A stretch of 16,578 nt of DNA. Source: Pseudomonadota bacterium. Its GTDB lineage: Bacteria > Desulfobacterota > Desulfobacteria > Desulfobacterales > RPRI01. The stretch covers positions 1 through 16,578 of the forward strand of contig JAHJRK010000090.1 in NCBI GenBank assembly GCA_018830925.1, read 5' to 3'. A program made the translations under genes and the position numbers. Below are positions 1 to 8,520 of the stretch, in pieces (positions within the stretch are counted from its first letter, which is position 1; every line of letters starts with the position of its first letter). Below the pieces are notes generated by a model. That model was not told the origin of the DNA. It searched no databases and worked only from the letters and a program-made list of their open reading frames with translations.

Positions 1-678
1 ACAAAAGCGGTATTGATAAATTCCCCGAACAATCCGACAGGCCAGATATATTCCAAAGAAAGCCTTGCGGAGCTTGGAAAGCTTTTGACTGAAAAGGGGA
101 AAAAGTTCGGAAAGACAATTTATCTTTTATCAGATGAGCCATACCGCAAGATAGCCTATGATGGGGTAAAAATACCGGGCATTTTTACCTGCTACAATGA
201 ATCAATAATCGCAACCTCGTATTCGAAGGATATATCGATTCCGGGAGAGCGAATAGGTTTCGCGGCGGTAAATCCTGCAGCAACGCATAAGAACGCGCTC
301 CTTGGCGGAATGGCGCTTGCAAACAGAATTCTCGGATTTGTTAATGCTCCCGCGCTCATGCAGCGTGTCGTTGCTTCGATGCAGGGAGAGAGCGTTGATG
401 TCTCAGAATATGCGAGAAAAAGAGAGCTTCTGTGCAACGGACTTGCAGAATTCGGTTACAAATTTGTAAAGCCGCCCGGTGCCTTTTATCTGTTTCCCGA
501 AACACCCATTGAAGATGATGTCAGGTTTGTCAGGGCACTGCAGGAAGAGCTGATTCTGGTTGTTCCAGGAAGCGGATTCATGGGACCGGGCCATTTCAGA
601 ATTGCCTTCTGCGTTGACGATGAAACTATTGTTAATGCGATGCCGGGATTTAAAAGGGTTATGAATAAATTTGCATAG
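1..678 (+). CDS. PLP-dependent class I/II aminotransferase, C-terminal part (5' end outside window)
   Basis: The frame is open from base 1 and ends at TAG 676-678, giving 225 residues of a protein normally near 390, so about 165 N-terminal residues lie to the left. Fold-type I aminotransferase motifs appear in order: NSPNNPTG near residue 7 (PLP-pocket loop), the Asp/Tyr pair in SDEPYR, the Schiff-base lysine in SYSKD (residue 76, bases 226-228), the following PGERIG phosphate-binding segment, and FRIAFC near the end, whose Arg should bind the substrate carboxylate. It would transfer an amino group between an amino acid and a 2-oxo acid in the cytoplasm. The substrate cannot be read from the sequence; the pattern resembles the aspartate/alanine-type branch common in anaerobes. 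A TTG at 13 could be mistaken for a start, but homology runs through it. No terminator is evident after the stop. Confidence 0.9.
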   Translation, partial: TKAVLINSPNNPTGQIYSKESLAELGKLLTEKGKKFGKTIYLLSDEPYRKIAYDGVKIPGIFTCYNESIIATSYSKDISIPGERIGFAAVNPAATHKNALLGGMALANRILGFVNAPALMQRVVASMQGESVDVSEYARKRELLCNGLAEFGYKFVKPPGAFYLFPETPIEDDVRFVRALQEELILVVPGSGFMGPGHFRIAFCVDDETIVNAMPGFKRVMNKFA

Positions 679-1143
679 CAGAGAAAAGTTCAAAAGGGCA
701 TAGGCACACAGTGAAGCGAGGGACAAGGATTCAAGGATTTGAAGCCCTTGATTTTGTGTCTGGTTTTCCATAACCAACCGATATTGCAATAAAACAAATT
801 TCTATTCATTCTAAGGTTTTCTATCTATTCTCTTTCTGTTCGCTCCTTTCTAGCTCATTTTTTTCATAGTGTACACACAGGATTTTCAGTCCTAAACAGG
901 ATTATGAAATGTCTCAGACTGAAACAAAAGGTTTTTACCATCCGCTAATACGGGAAAGGAGGATCAAGAGTTTTATGCCGCAAATAATTGTTGCCCTCAT
1001 CAATCCACAACATAAAATGCCTGTTTAAAGTTGATATACAAGCCGATTAATGCTACACATCAAGACGTAACAAGCAAATTCTTACCATAAAAACATGGAA
1101 ATAGAAGCGGTTCGGGGGGAAAAGAATCGGGAATCTCAAGACC
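679..1143. other. Intergenic region, 465 bases, no convincing gene
   Basis: No reading frame here resembles a known protein. It is AT-rich between 780 and 880. It contains an 8-bp palindrome GTGTACAC near 870, an 8-bp inverted repeat (TTTCAGTC 884-891 with GACTGAAA 917-924), and a Shine-Dalgarno-like AAAGGAGGA (955-963) ahead of an ATG at 975 that opens only a 17-codon frame ending at 1028. This may be a leader or the debris of a lost gene. Confidence 0.5.
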
Positions 1144-2428
1144 ATGACATCCTTATTTGAAAAAGCGGAAATCAACGGGCTGGTTCTTAAAAACCGATTT
1201 ATTCGCTCAGCCACCTGGGAGGGGATGGCTGCCGACGACGGCGGCCCCACTTCGAAGATTGTTGAATTATATACCCGGCTGGCCGAAGGCGAAGTGGGCT
1301 TAGTTATAGCCGGCCATGCCTATGTTCATCCCCAGGGAAAACATGCCCCCCGGCAACTCGGAATGGATCAGGAGGGCCTCATCCAAGGCTATCAGGCCCT
1401 TACCCAGGCCGTTCATGAAAAAGGCGGGAAAATTCTTTCCCAGCTTTCCTATGGAGGGGCCTATCTTTCAAAGAGTCGTGTAGAACATGACCCCTGGGGA
1501 TCTGCAGGAAGTGGCTCAAGCCTTCGGAAATGCGGCTCTCAGGGCTAAAACAGCCGGATTCGACGGGGTTCAGATCTTAGCCGCCCACGGCTTCTTTCTT
1601 AGCCAGCTCCTTTGTCCCCGCTATAACTCCCGCACCGATGCCTATGGCGGCCCGATAGAAAACCGGGCCAGGCTGCTCCTGGAAGTGCTTTCCTCTATAC
1701 GAAAACAGGTGGGCCGTAACTATCCGGTACTGGTCAAGCTCAACGGCCAGGACTTGGTGGAAAACGGACTTACCCTGGAGGATTCATTGAAGGTCGGGGC
1801 TATGCTGGAGGAGCAAGGTATCGATGCCATTGAGGTAAGCGGCGGTTTATTAAATGTTGCCGGCCTAATGGACAAGAAAACCGACTCGGAAGAAGACATA
1901 TCCGCCTTCAGGAAAGAAGCGGAGGCCTTCAAAAAAACTCTTCGCGTCCCTATAATTCTGGTGGGTGGAATCAGGTCCTTACAATTGGCGCAAAAGTTGA
2001 TTGATGAGGGGGGGGCCGACTACATTTCCATGAGCCGTCCCTTTATTTGCGAGCCCGACCTGATCAAACGTTGGAAAGCCGGTGACTCAAGAAAGGCGGA
2101 CTGCATTTCCTGCAACCAGTGTGTAGAGCAGATCAAACAGGGTCTGGGTCTCCAATGCGTCCCCCTGGAACCGGAACCGGCTGCCACCTTTTTCCCCGAG
2201 CACCTTGAAAGGATTCCGGCCGGTCCGCCTCACCTTCCGGGAACAATTTATCAGATCGCCACCGGTCTGGAGCAATGGGAATCAGGCTTTTATCCTGTTC
2301 TGAAAATACAAGTTGTTCGGGACGAAAAGATAATCGCCTCCGGTCCTTCCATTCCATTGAGCTCCGATGACCCCGACAACCTCCTCCAGGCCATTACAAC
2401 GCTTATAGAAAAGCACCGGCAGCGATAA
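1144..2428 (+). pseudogene. Old Yellow Enzyme-type NADH:flavin oxidoreductase, disrupted by internal deletion and frameshift
   Basis: The first frame (ATG 1144) gives an OYE N-terminus: LKNRFIRSATWEG, then a barrel running to SQLSYGGAYLSKS near residue 110. After about 1480 homology moves to the next frame (MTPGDLQEVAQAFG, from 1487) and continues to 2428 with the family signature around YGGPIENR, the GGIRS phosphate-binding loop and SRPFICEPDL. Roughly 15-25 residues are absent at the junction, including the usual APSA-type segment, so this is a deletion of non-triplet length and not a simple one-base slip. The substrate-binding HxxH pattern reads ILAAHGF, with Leu replacing the first His. 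A Cys cluster (CISCNQC, then LQC) suggests a partial Fe-S or metal site as in 2,4-dienoyl-CoA reductase-like members, followed by about 80 residues I do not recognise. It is probably inactive unless the break is an assembly error. The ribosome-binding site before 1144 is weak. Confidence 0.75.
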
Positions 2429-2587
2429 TCGGGAAAAATTACGGCAGCGGTTCAGGCTCCGAACTTGAGCCGGTATGCGTGGCTCAGGTAAAACCGAGAA
2501 AATAATTGTCGTTGATCACCTGGGCTTTCAAAAGCTTTGACCAGTACCGAATCTTGGCATGGATTCTTCATGGGATATTTTTTTTAT

Positions 2588-3111
2588 GGCTCTTCTGACT
2601 TTTTAGTACAATGAAACAGGTATAAGTATCTGTAAAACTATTACAAATGCTCTTTGAAAATTGACACGTTTTCTAATCTCGGATAGAGAGGTCGAATGAA
2701 AACGAAGAATACGCTCCGAGACTTGTATAAATTTCCGGGATTCCGTGCTCGTGCCACGCTAAGATCAAACCCGCAAGATCCTGAAGGATGCATGATTACC
2801 CTTGAGCGCCGCCAAAAAAAACAGTTTGTTCCGGCTGCGGTACAACGGCATCAAGCTATCGGGACCGGCTAACGCATCTGGTGCGAGATATGGATGCCGG
2901 ATCAACCCGCATCTATCTTACGTTCGAGTATCGCCGGGTTGCCTGCCCGCATTGCAAAGCCGTGAAGCGCGAAACTCTTTCCATACTGGCCCAGTCGGCC
3001 CGCTTCACACAGCGGTTCGAAGACCGCGTTGGACAGCTCTGTCGCGAGATGAGCATCCCTGAAATAAAGCATCAATCGATTTTGAAAAATATCCACCCTT
3101 TCAAACGGTAA
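2588..3111 (+). mobile_element. ISL3-family insertion sequence remnant
   Basis: The segment holds the 5' part of an ISL3-type transposase. A possible left end begins at GGCTCTTC (2588), which resembles the GG-start of ISL3 termini, but no matching right end or target duplication could be found. TTGACA at 2662-2667 with TAGAGA 17 bases on could be the element's promoter. Homology stops near 3065, so most of the catalytic domain is missing. The left boundary is tentative. Confidence 0.5.
2696..3111 (+). pseudogene. ISL3-family transposase, N-terminal fragment with poly(A) frameshift
   Basis: ATG 2696 follows an AGAGAGGT ribosome-binding site and opens with MKTKNTLRDLYKFPGF, typical of ISL3 transposase starts. 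The frame runs to a tract of eight A (2814-2821). Stepping back one base there gives TVCSGCGTTASSYRDRLTHL and then IYLTFEYRRVACPHCKA, an ISL3-type zinc finger with two CxxC pairs (CSGC, CPHC), then RFTQRFEDRVGQLCREMSI. Conservation ends near REMSIPEI and the frame stops at 3111, so the DDE catalytic region is absent. The frameshift could be mutational (eight A where nine would keep frame) or a -1 slippage site as used by some IS families. Truncation makes the fragment non-functional as a transposase in either case. Confidence 0.75.
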
Positions 3112-3199
3112 TCCTTATTGACTGTTATCCACAATCTACATAAGTAATGATAAGCTGCTGATTTCAAATGGTAAGCAGCATATGATGGCCACTTTCGAT

Positions 3200-3228
3200 T
3201 TGACATTTTAATGGGTATCAGATAGATT
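3200..3228 (+). promoter_or_regulatory. Sigma-70-type promoter for the kinase-activator pair
   Basis: TTGACA (3200-3205) is a perfect -35 box. A 17-base spacer leads to TAGATT (3223-3228), matching the -10 consensus at four of six positions. The predicted start lies about 75-80 bases before the kinase ATG at 3313. No operator is obvious. Confidence 0.5.
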
Positions 3229-3312
3229 TTAAATGCATAAATAAGACTTATATAAATACAATCTCCGTCTTCTATCCAGCCACCAACATTTGTCATTACA
3301 GGGAAGCATCAG

Positions 3313-6300
3313 ATGAAAGATCAATCCAGGACAAAACAAGAACTCCTCGAAGAGAATGCTTTCTTAAAGCAGAAAATCCAGGAACTGGAACACTCGGAAT
3401 CAGAGCGTAAGCGGGCTGAGGATGCGCTGCGCAAGAGCGAGAAGCGCTTCAGGGAGTTGGCTGAATTGTTGCCTGAAACCGTTTACGAAACAGATATCCA
3501 GGGCATTCTGACCTTTGTGAACCGGAATGCCTTCGATCGCTTTGGATACACCCAGGAGGACTTTGAGGGTGGTTTGAATGCGTTTGATGTGATTATTCCC
3601 GATGACCGTGGTCAGGCATTTGAAAATTTTCAAAGAATTGTGAACGGGGAAAATATTGGCTCGATCGAATACACAGTGCAGAGAAAGGATGGGAGTACCT
3701 TCCCGGCCATGATCCATACATCGGTTATTATCCATGACGGCAAGCCTGCCGGTTTGCGGGGATTCATTGTCGATATCACCGAACAAAAGATGGCCGAGGA
3801 ACGGTTTACAAGGATCAACGCCTGTCTTCTGGCCCTTGGGCCGGACTTTGATGAAAATGTTACGCGTCTGACTGCGCTCTGTGGCGAACTGCTCGGCGCG
3901 ACGTGCGCCCTCTACAATCGCTTAGAAAGTGGGATGCTCTGTTCGATCGGCCAGTGGCACACCCCACCCGATTATGTAGCCGAGGACAAGCCCGACGGAC
4001 ACATCTGTTACGACGTCATCCGGCAAGGGAGCGATGAGACGCTGGTCGTGCGCAATCTCTCCCAGACCCATTACGCGGCTACCGATCCGAACGTGACCAA
4101 GTACGGACTAAGAACCTATATCGGCCAAGTAGTCCGATGTGCCGGTGAGCCGGTCGGCTCTTTGTGTGTCGTGTTTCAGCGAGACGTGGAACCCATGGAC
4201 GACCACAAGCGCATTCTCGGCATTATTGCTTCATCTCTCACCAGCGAGGAAGGCCGCAAGCGGGTGGAAGAGTCGCTGCGCAAGAACCGGAGGCAACTGA
4301 CGGACATCATCGACTTTCTGCCGGATGCCACTTTTGCCATTGATAAGGAAAGGCGTGTCATCATTTGGAATAAGGCTATTGAGAAAATGACGGGCATTCC
4401 TGCCACAGAGATGATCGGCCAAGGTGATTATGCATACACGATCCCGTTTTATGGAGAGGCGCGACCGCAGTTGATGGATTTAGTTTTTGAGCACCAAGAG
4501 GAGATTGCGGCCCGGTATCCCAACATCACCCGTGAAGGTGACACCCTCATGACGGAAGTGTTTTGCAACGCCCTCAACGACAATAAAGGCGCTTGGGTTT
4601 TTGCCAAAGCATCGCCTCTGCACGATCAGGCCGGCAACATTGTTGGCGCGATCGAGAGCATTCGGGACATCACCGAGCGCAAGCGGACCGAGGAGAGAAT
4701 CTGCAAGATGAATATTTTCCTGAACTCGATTGTCGAGAATATACCGAACATGCTCTTCCTGAAGGGTGCCAGGGATCTCCGGTTCGTCCGCTTCAACCGG
4801 GCGGGAGAGGATCTTCTCGGTTATTCCAGGGACGACCTGCTGGGAAAAAGCGATTACGATTTCTTCCCGAAGGATCAGGCAGACTTCTTCACGGAGAAAG
4901 ACCGGGAAGTTCTGCGCGGGAAGGTGGTTGTGGATATACCGGAAGAACCCCTGCAGACCCGCAACAAGGGTGAGCGCATACTGCATACCAAGAAAGTACC
5001 GATTCTGGGCGCGAACGGAGAACCCGAATACCTACTGGGAATCTCGGAGGACATCACCGAGCGCAAGCAGATGGAAGATACGCTCATGTTGAATGCCCAA
5101 CGCATGCAAACACTGCTGCAATTGAACCAGATGAAGGAGGCAACACTGCAGGAAATCACTGATTTTGTCTTGGAGGAAGCCGTACGGTTGACCCAAAGTA
5201 AAATCGGCTATCTGGCGTTTCTCAACGAAAATGAAAGCATCCTAACGATGCATTCCTGGTCAAAAGACGCCATGGCCGAGTGTGCAATCGAGAATAAGCC
5301 CATCATATATCCAATAGAAACCACCGGGCTCTGGGGTGAAGCGGTCCGGCTGCGCCGGCCTGTCATCACCAACGATTACACCGCCGCCAGCCCGTTGAAG
5401 AAAGGCTATCCAGAGGGCCACGTGGTCGTGAAGCGTCACATGAATATACCCGTGTTTGAGGACTCCCGAATCGTCATTATCGCTGGTGTAGGTAACAAAG
5501 CCGAAGAGTACGACCAGGGCGACGTCCAGCAGTTAACCCTGCTTATGGAAGGCATGTGGCTGCAGTTAGAGCGCAAGCGGGCAGAGGCGGAAAAGGTGAA
5601 GCTGGAGGAGCAACATCGCCATGCACAGAAGATGGAGGCCATAGGCCAACTCGCGGGAGGCATTGCCCATGACTTTAACAATATACTTTCGGCTATCATT
5701 GGATTCACCGAAGTTTCAATTCGCAATGTTCCGCCAGGTTCAAAACTGGAGGATAATTTGCAGAGAGTATTAAATGCCGGACTCAGAGCCAGAGATCTTG
5801 TCAAGCAGATTCTGGCATTCAGTCGCCAGACCGACCGGGTCATTAAGCCGGTTCAGGTAAAACCGATTGTAAAAGAGGCCTTAAAGTTTATAAGGGCCTC
5901 AATACCCACAACCATTGAAATTAACCAGGACATCGGAAGCGGTTCGCTTATCCTGGGTGACCCCACCCGGGTTCATCAGATTATTATGAATCTTTGCACC
6001 AACGCCGCTCATGCTATGCAGGATACAGAGGGCAGAATGGTTGTGAGCCTCACCGATGTCGAACTTGGAGCTGACGTTACAGACCTACATCCGGATATGG
6101 TTCCCGGACCGTTTATCAAGTTAACCGTTAGTGACAGCGGCCGAGGAATAGCGCCTGAAATCAGAGACCGTATTTTTGATCCCTTTTTCACTACCAAAGG
6201 ACTAGGGGAGGGTACCGGTCTGGGGCTATCCGTGGTCCATGGTATTGTAGCGGACTCCGGCGGAATGGTATCAGTTGAAAGCATGCCGGGAAAAGGATCA

Positions 6301-6756
6301 ACCTTTAATGTTTTTTTCCCGGTGATCGAAAACGAACAAGGAGCTGAAATTTTTGACCGCATTCCTCTTCCCACCGGCAACGAACGAATTCTCTTTGTCG
6401 ATGATGAAGAACAACAGGTTGAAATGGGCAAACAGGTTCTTAAACTATTAGGCTATAGAGTAACTACGAAAACAAGCAGCAAAGAAGCCCTGGAGGTATT
6501 CCGTGCAAAACCGGATGAGTTCGATTTGGTGTTAACCGATTTGACCATGCCGAAGATGACCGGCGATGTTTTGGCAAAAGAAATCATGGCCATTCGTTCT
6601 GATATACCGGTCATTCTTTGTACGGGATACAGTGAAATGATAACTCATGCTAAAGCCAAAGCTATGGGGATTAAAGAAGTGATTATGAAACCGGCACTTG
6701 TGGAAGAAATCGCCAGGACCGTTCGAATGGTGCTGGACCAGCCATTAAAAAAATAA
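3313..6756 (+). CDS. Soluble hybrid sensor histidine kinase (PAS-GAF-PAS-PAS-GAF-HisKA-HATPase-REC)
   Basis: This 1147-residue protein has no signal peptide or membrane segment, so it should sense an internal cue. Order by residue: coiled coil 5-45, PAS 45-160, GAF 163-315, PAS 325-455, PAS 460-585, GAF 595-755, HisKA from 770, HATPase about 880-1010, REC 1024-1144. The PAS domains end in typical DITE(R/Q)K linkers. The phosphoacceptor is His786 in GGIAHDFNN. The ATP lid region has N897 (NLCTNA), DSGRG at 941-945 and a GTGLGLS loop. The receiver has Asp1030/1031, phosphoacceptor Asp1076 (LTDLTMP), Thr1104 and Lys1126, so it looks active. Start ATG 3313 follows AGGGAA. It should pass phosphate to the activator 42 bases downstream, possibly tuned by its own receiver. 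The ligand is unknown; no PAS or GAF cofactor residue could be identified. Confidence 0.93.
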   Translation: MKDQSRTKQELLEENAFLKQKIQELEHSESERKRAEDALRKSEKRFRELAELLPETVYETDIQGILTFVNRNAFDRFGYTQEDFEGGLNAFDVIIPDDRGQAFENFQRIVNGENIGSIEYTVQRKDGSTFPAMIHTSVIIHDGKPAGLRGFIVDITEQKMAEERFTRINACLLALGPDFDENVTRLTALCGELLGATCALYNRLESGMLCSIGQWHTPPDYVAEDKPDGHICYDVIRQGSDETLVVRNLSQTHYAATDPNVTKYGLRTYIGQVVRCAGEPVGSLCVVFQRDVEPMDDHKRILGIIASSLTSEEGRKRVEESLRKNRRQLTDIIDFLPDATFAIDKERRVIIWNKAIEKMTGIPATEMIGQGDYAYTIPFYGEARPQLMDLVFEHQEEIAARYPNITREGDTLMTEVFCNALNDNKGAWVFAKASPLHDQAGNIVGAIESIRDITERKRTEERICKMNIFLNSIVENIPNMLFLKGARDLRFVRFNRAGEDLLGYSRDDLLGKSDYDFFPKDQADFFTEKDREVLRGKVVVDIPEEPLQTRNKGERILHTKKVPILGANGEPEYLLGISEDITERKQMEDTLMLNAQRMQTLLQLNQMKEATLQEITDFVLEEAVRLTQSKIGYLAFLNENESILTMHSWSKDAMAECAIENKPIIYPIETTGLWGEAVRLRRPVITNDYTAASPLKKGYPEGHVVVKRHMNIPVFEDSRIVIIAGVGNKAEEYDQGDVQQLTLLMEGMWLQLERKRAEAEKVKLEEQHRHAQKMEAIGQLAGGIAHDFNNILSAIIGFTEVSIRNVPPGSKLEDNLQRVLNAGLRARDLVKQILAFSRQTDRVIKPVQVKPIVKEALKFIRASIPTTIEINQDIGSGSLILGDPTRVHQIIMNLCTNAAHAMQDTEGRMVVSLTDVELGADVTDLHPDMVPGPFIKLTVSDSGRGIAPEIRDRIFDPFFTTKGLGEGTGLGLSVVHGIVADSGGMVSVESMPGKGSTFNVFFPVIENEQGAEIFDRIPLPTGNERILFVDDEEQQVEMGKQVLKLLGYRVTTKTSSKEALEVFRAKPDEFDLVLTDLTMPKMTGDVLAKEIMAIRSDIPVILCTGYSEMITHAKAKAMGIKEVIMKPALVEEIARTVRMVLDQPLKK

Positions 6757-6798
6757 AGCTCCGCAATATAAAATCTAAATCGAAGATAGGATCGGTTT

Positions 6799-8226
6799 AT
6801 GGCTTCAATTTTAATAGTGGACGACGAGTTGGATATTCGCGATTTACTTGAAGGTGAATTTTCCGATCTAGGGCACGAAATCGAAACCGCCGGATCTGTA
6901 AAAGACGCCCTGGCGCTTGGTAGTGCCAAAACGTTCGATGTTGTATTTCTCGATGTAAGGCTGCCTGATGGCAGTGGGCTGGATACTCTGCCGGAACTGC
7001 GCAATGGTCCCGGGGAGCCTGAGATAATCATCATGACCGCCCACGGAGACCCCGATGGCGCCGAATTGGCTGTTAAGAGCGGTGCTTGGGATTATCTGGA
7101 AAAACCTGTGTCCATAGACCATTTCACCCTAACCCTGCAACGTGCCATTCGGTTTAGAGAACAATCCCGGCTGAACGATGTTTTAGTTGTAATGGATCAT
7201 GAGGGGGTTATTGGAGAAAGCCCCCGGATGAAGGCATGTTTGGACCTTGTTGCCAAAGCCGCTCCTACCCAGGCTAATGTCCTGATAACCGGAGAGACCG
7301 GCACCGGCAAAGAGTTATTAGCTAATCTTATTCATCGAAACAGTCCTCGGTCTAACAAGCCTTTCATAGTAGTGGACTGTGCCAGCTTGCCAGAGAACCT
7401 TATTGAAAGTGTGCTGTTCGGTCATGAAAAGGGCGCTTTCACCGGGGCAGACAGATCCAAACCAGGCTTGCTGCAAGAATCTAATCATGGCACATTATTT
7501 CTGGATGAAATCGGCGAATTGCCATATTCGATGCAGAAGAGCTTCCTCAGAGTATTGCAGGAGCATTGTTATCGCCCGGTTGGAGGGATTCATGAACAAA
7601 GAAGTGATTTCAGGCTCCTTACTGCTACCAACCGAAATCTGGAAAGCATGGTGGAAAAAGGAAGCTTCAGGCAGGATCTGCTATTCCGGCTGAAAACATT
7701 CACCATCGAGCTTCCGCCTTTACGAGACAGAGCTTACGATATCAAAGCTCTTGCCATTCACTTGTCAAACAAGCTTTGTCATAGATTTGGGATTCCGGAT
7801 AAAGGGTTTTCCCAGGACTTTTTCCAAACGCTGGAAGCATACGATTGGCCCGGCAATGTCAGAGAATTATCCAACACCCTGGAATTGGCTCTGGCACAAG
7901 CCTATGGCGAGCCGATATTGTTTGCCAAGCATCTTCCCATGGAGATCCGTGCAAAAAGCATTAAGTCAATTGTCTCGAAGAATATCAAACCTAAATCAGC
8001 TTCCAGTGAATACCAGACAGCAGTTGATGCGTCAGATGGGATTGGAGAGATACCAACCTTCCGGGAATACCGGGACCGTCAATTGGAGAATATCGAGAAA
8101 GAATACCTTCATATGCTCATTGCTAAAACCAGGGGCAATTACAAAGAAGCCCTCCGCATCACCAACCTTGCCAGAACTCGCCTGTATGAACTTTTAAAGA
8201 AGCATGGACTCAGTATCAAGGATTGA
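6799..8226 (+). CDS. NtrC-family sigma-54-dependent response regulator
   Basis: A 475-residue transcription activator. Receiver 1-115: acidic pair Asp8/Asp9, phosphoacceptor Asp52 in FLDVRLP, Thr80 and Lys102 are all present. The AAA+ domain (about 137-375) has Walker A GETGTGKE (165-172), the sigma-54 contact loop GAFTGA (212-217), Walker B TLFLDE (232-237) and arginine-finger candidates around PPLRDR. A linker of about 50 residues leads to a Fis-type helix-turn-helix at the C-terminus (GNYKEALRITNLARTRLYEL). It should be phosphorylated by the kinase encoded 42 bases upstream, with which it probably shares a transcript, and then remodel RNA polymerase-sigma-54 at -24/-12 promoters. Tandem palindromes and a sigma-54-like promoter begin 18 bases after its stop codon and are its most likely target. 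Confidence 0.95.
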   Translation: MASILIVDDELDIRDLLEGEFSDLGHEIETAGSVKDALALGSAKTFDVVFLDVRLPDGSGLDTLPELRNGPGEPEIIIMTAHGDPDGAELAVKSGAWDYLEKPVSIDHFTLTLQRAIRFREQSRLNDVLVVMDHEGVIGESPRMKACLDLVAKAAPTQANVLITGETGTGKELLANLIHRNSPRSNKPFIVVDCASLPENLIESVLFGHEKGAFTGADRSKPGLLQESNHGTLFLDEIGELPYSMQKSFLRVLQEHCYRPVGGIHEQRSDFRLLTATNRNLESMVEKGSFRQDLLFRLKTFTIELPPLRDRAYDIKALAIHLSNKLCHRFGIPDKGFSQDFFQTLEAYDWPGNVRELSNTLELALAQAYGEPILFAKHLPMEIRAKSIKSIVSKNIKPKSASSEYQTAVDASDGIGEIPTFREYRDRQLENIEKEYLHMLIAKTRGNYKEALRITNLARTRLYELLKKHGLSIKD

Positions 8227-8243
8227 CCGCTTAAAACGGACAG

Positions 8244-8282
8244 GTTCGTATTTTGCGGACAACCTGTTCGTAAAATACGAAC
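8244..8282. promoter_or_regulatory. Tandem 17-bp palindromes, probable upstream activator sites
   Basis: Site 2 (8266-8282) is a perfect palindrome, GTTCGTA-AAA-TACGAAC. Site 1 (8244-8260), GTTCGTA-TTT-TGCGGAC, keeps five of seven arm pairs. The centres (8252 and 8274) are 22 bp apart, two helical turns, as expected for two activator dimers on one DNA face. They lie about 120-145 bp before the predicted start of the sigma-54 promoter at 8369, a usual enhancer distance. The whole block also folds as an 18-bp hairpin with a 3-base loop, so it could help terminate the activator transcript, though no T-run follows. Binding by the 6799-8226 product is inferred. Confidence 0.6.
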
Positions 8283-8368
8283 ATTTCGCTGTATCATTCA
8301 TACCCCTATACCCAGCCAATTATATATAACAGCTTGAATTATTATCTTTAATTCAAAATGATCCTTTC

Positions 8369-8384
8369 TGGCATGCTATTTGTA
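8369..8384 (+). promoter_or_regulatory. Sigma-54-type -24/-12 promoter
   Basis: TGGCATGCTATTTGTA matches the TGGCACG-N4-TTGCA pattern with GG (8370-8371) ten bases before GT (8382-8383); the consensus has GC at the latter. The predicted start is near 8395, about 125 bases before the ATG at 8521. A 7-bp inverted repeat (TTGAATT 8334-8340, AATTCAA 8350-8356) lies just upstream and a 12-bp palindrome (ATTGGATCCAAT, 8411-8422) lies in the leader. Confidence 0.6.
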
Positions 8385-8520
8385 GCATTGATGATCTAAA
8401 CGGCTGTCGAATTGGATCCAATCGGTTTGACATCTGATTTAAATTTAGTCTGGAACAAAACGCACCCGTTTAAATATCGTAGATGTTTACAGCCATAGTA
8501 ATGCAATCAGATAAGGGAAA

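Noticed and set aside
3154..3179. GCTGCT/AGCAGC inverted repeat as terminator or IS end
   Set aside because: The stem is only 6 bp with a 14-base loop and no T-run, and it does not match the putative left IS end.
8243..8256. GG-N10-GC pattern as a sigma-54 promoter
   Set aside because: The -24 part reads AGGTTCG, far from TGGCACG, and lies inside the tandem palindromes; the element at 8369-8384 is better placed and better matched.
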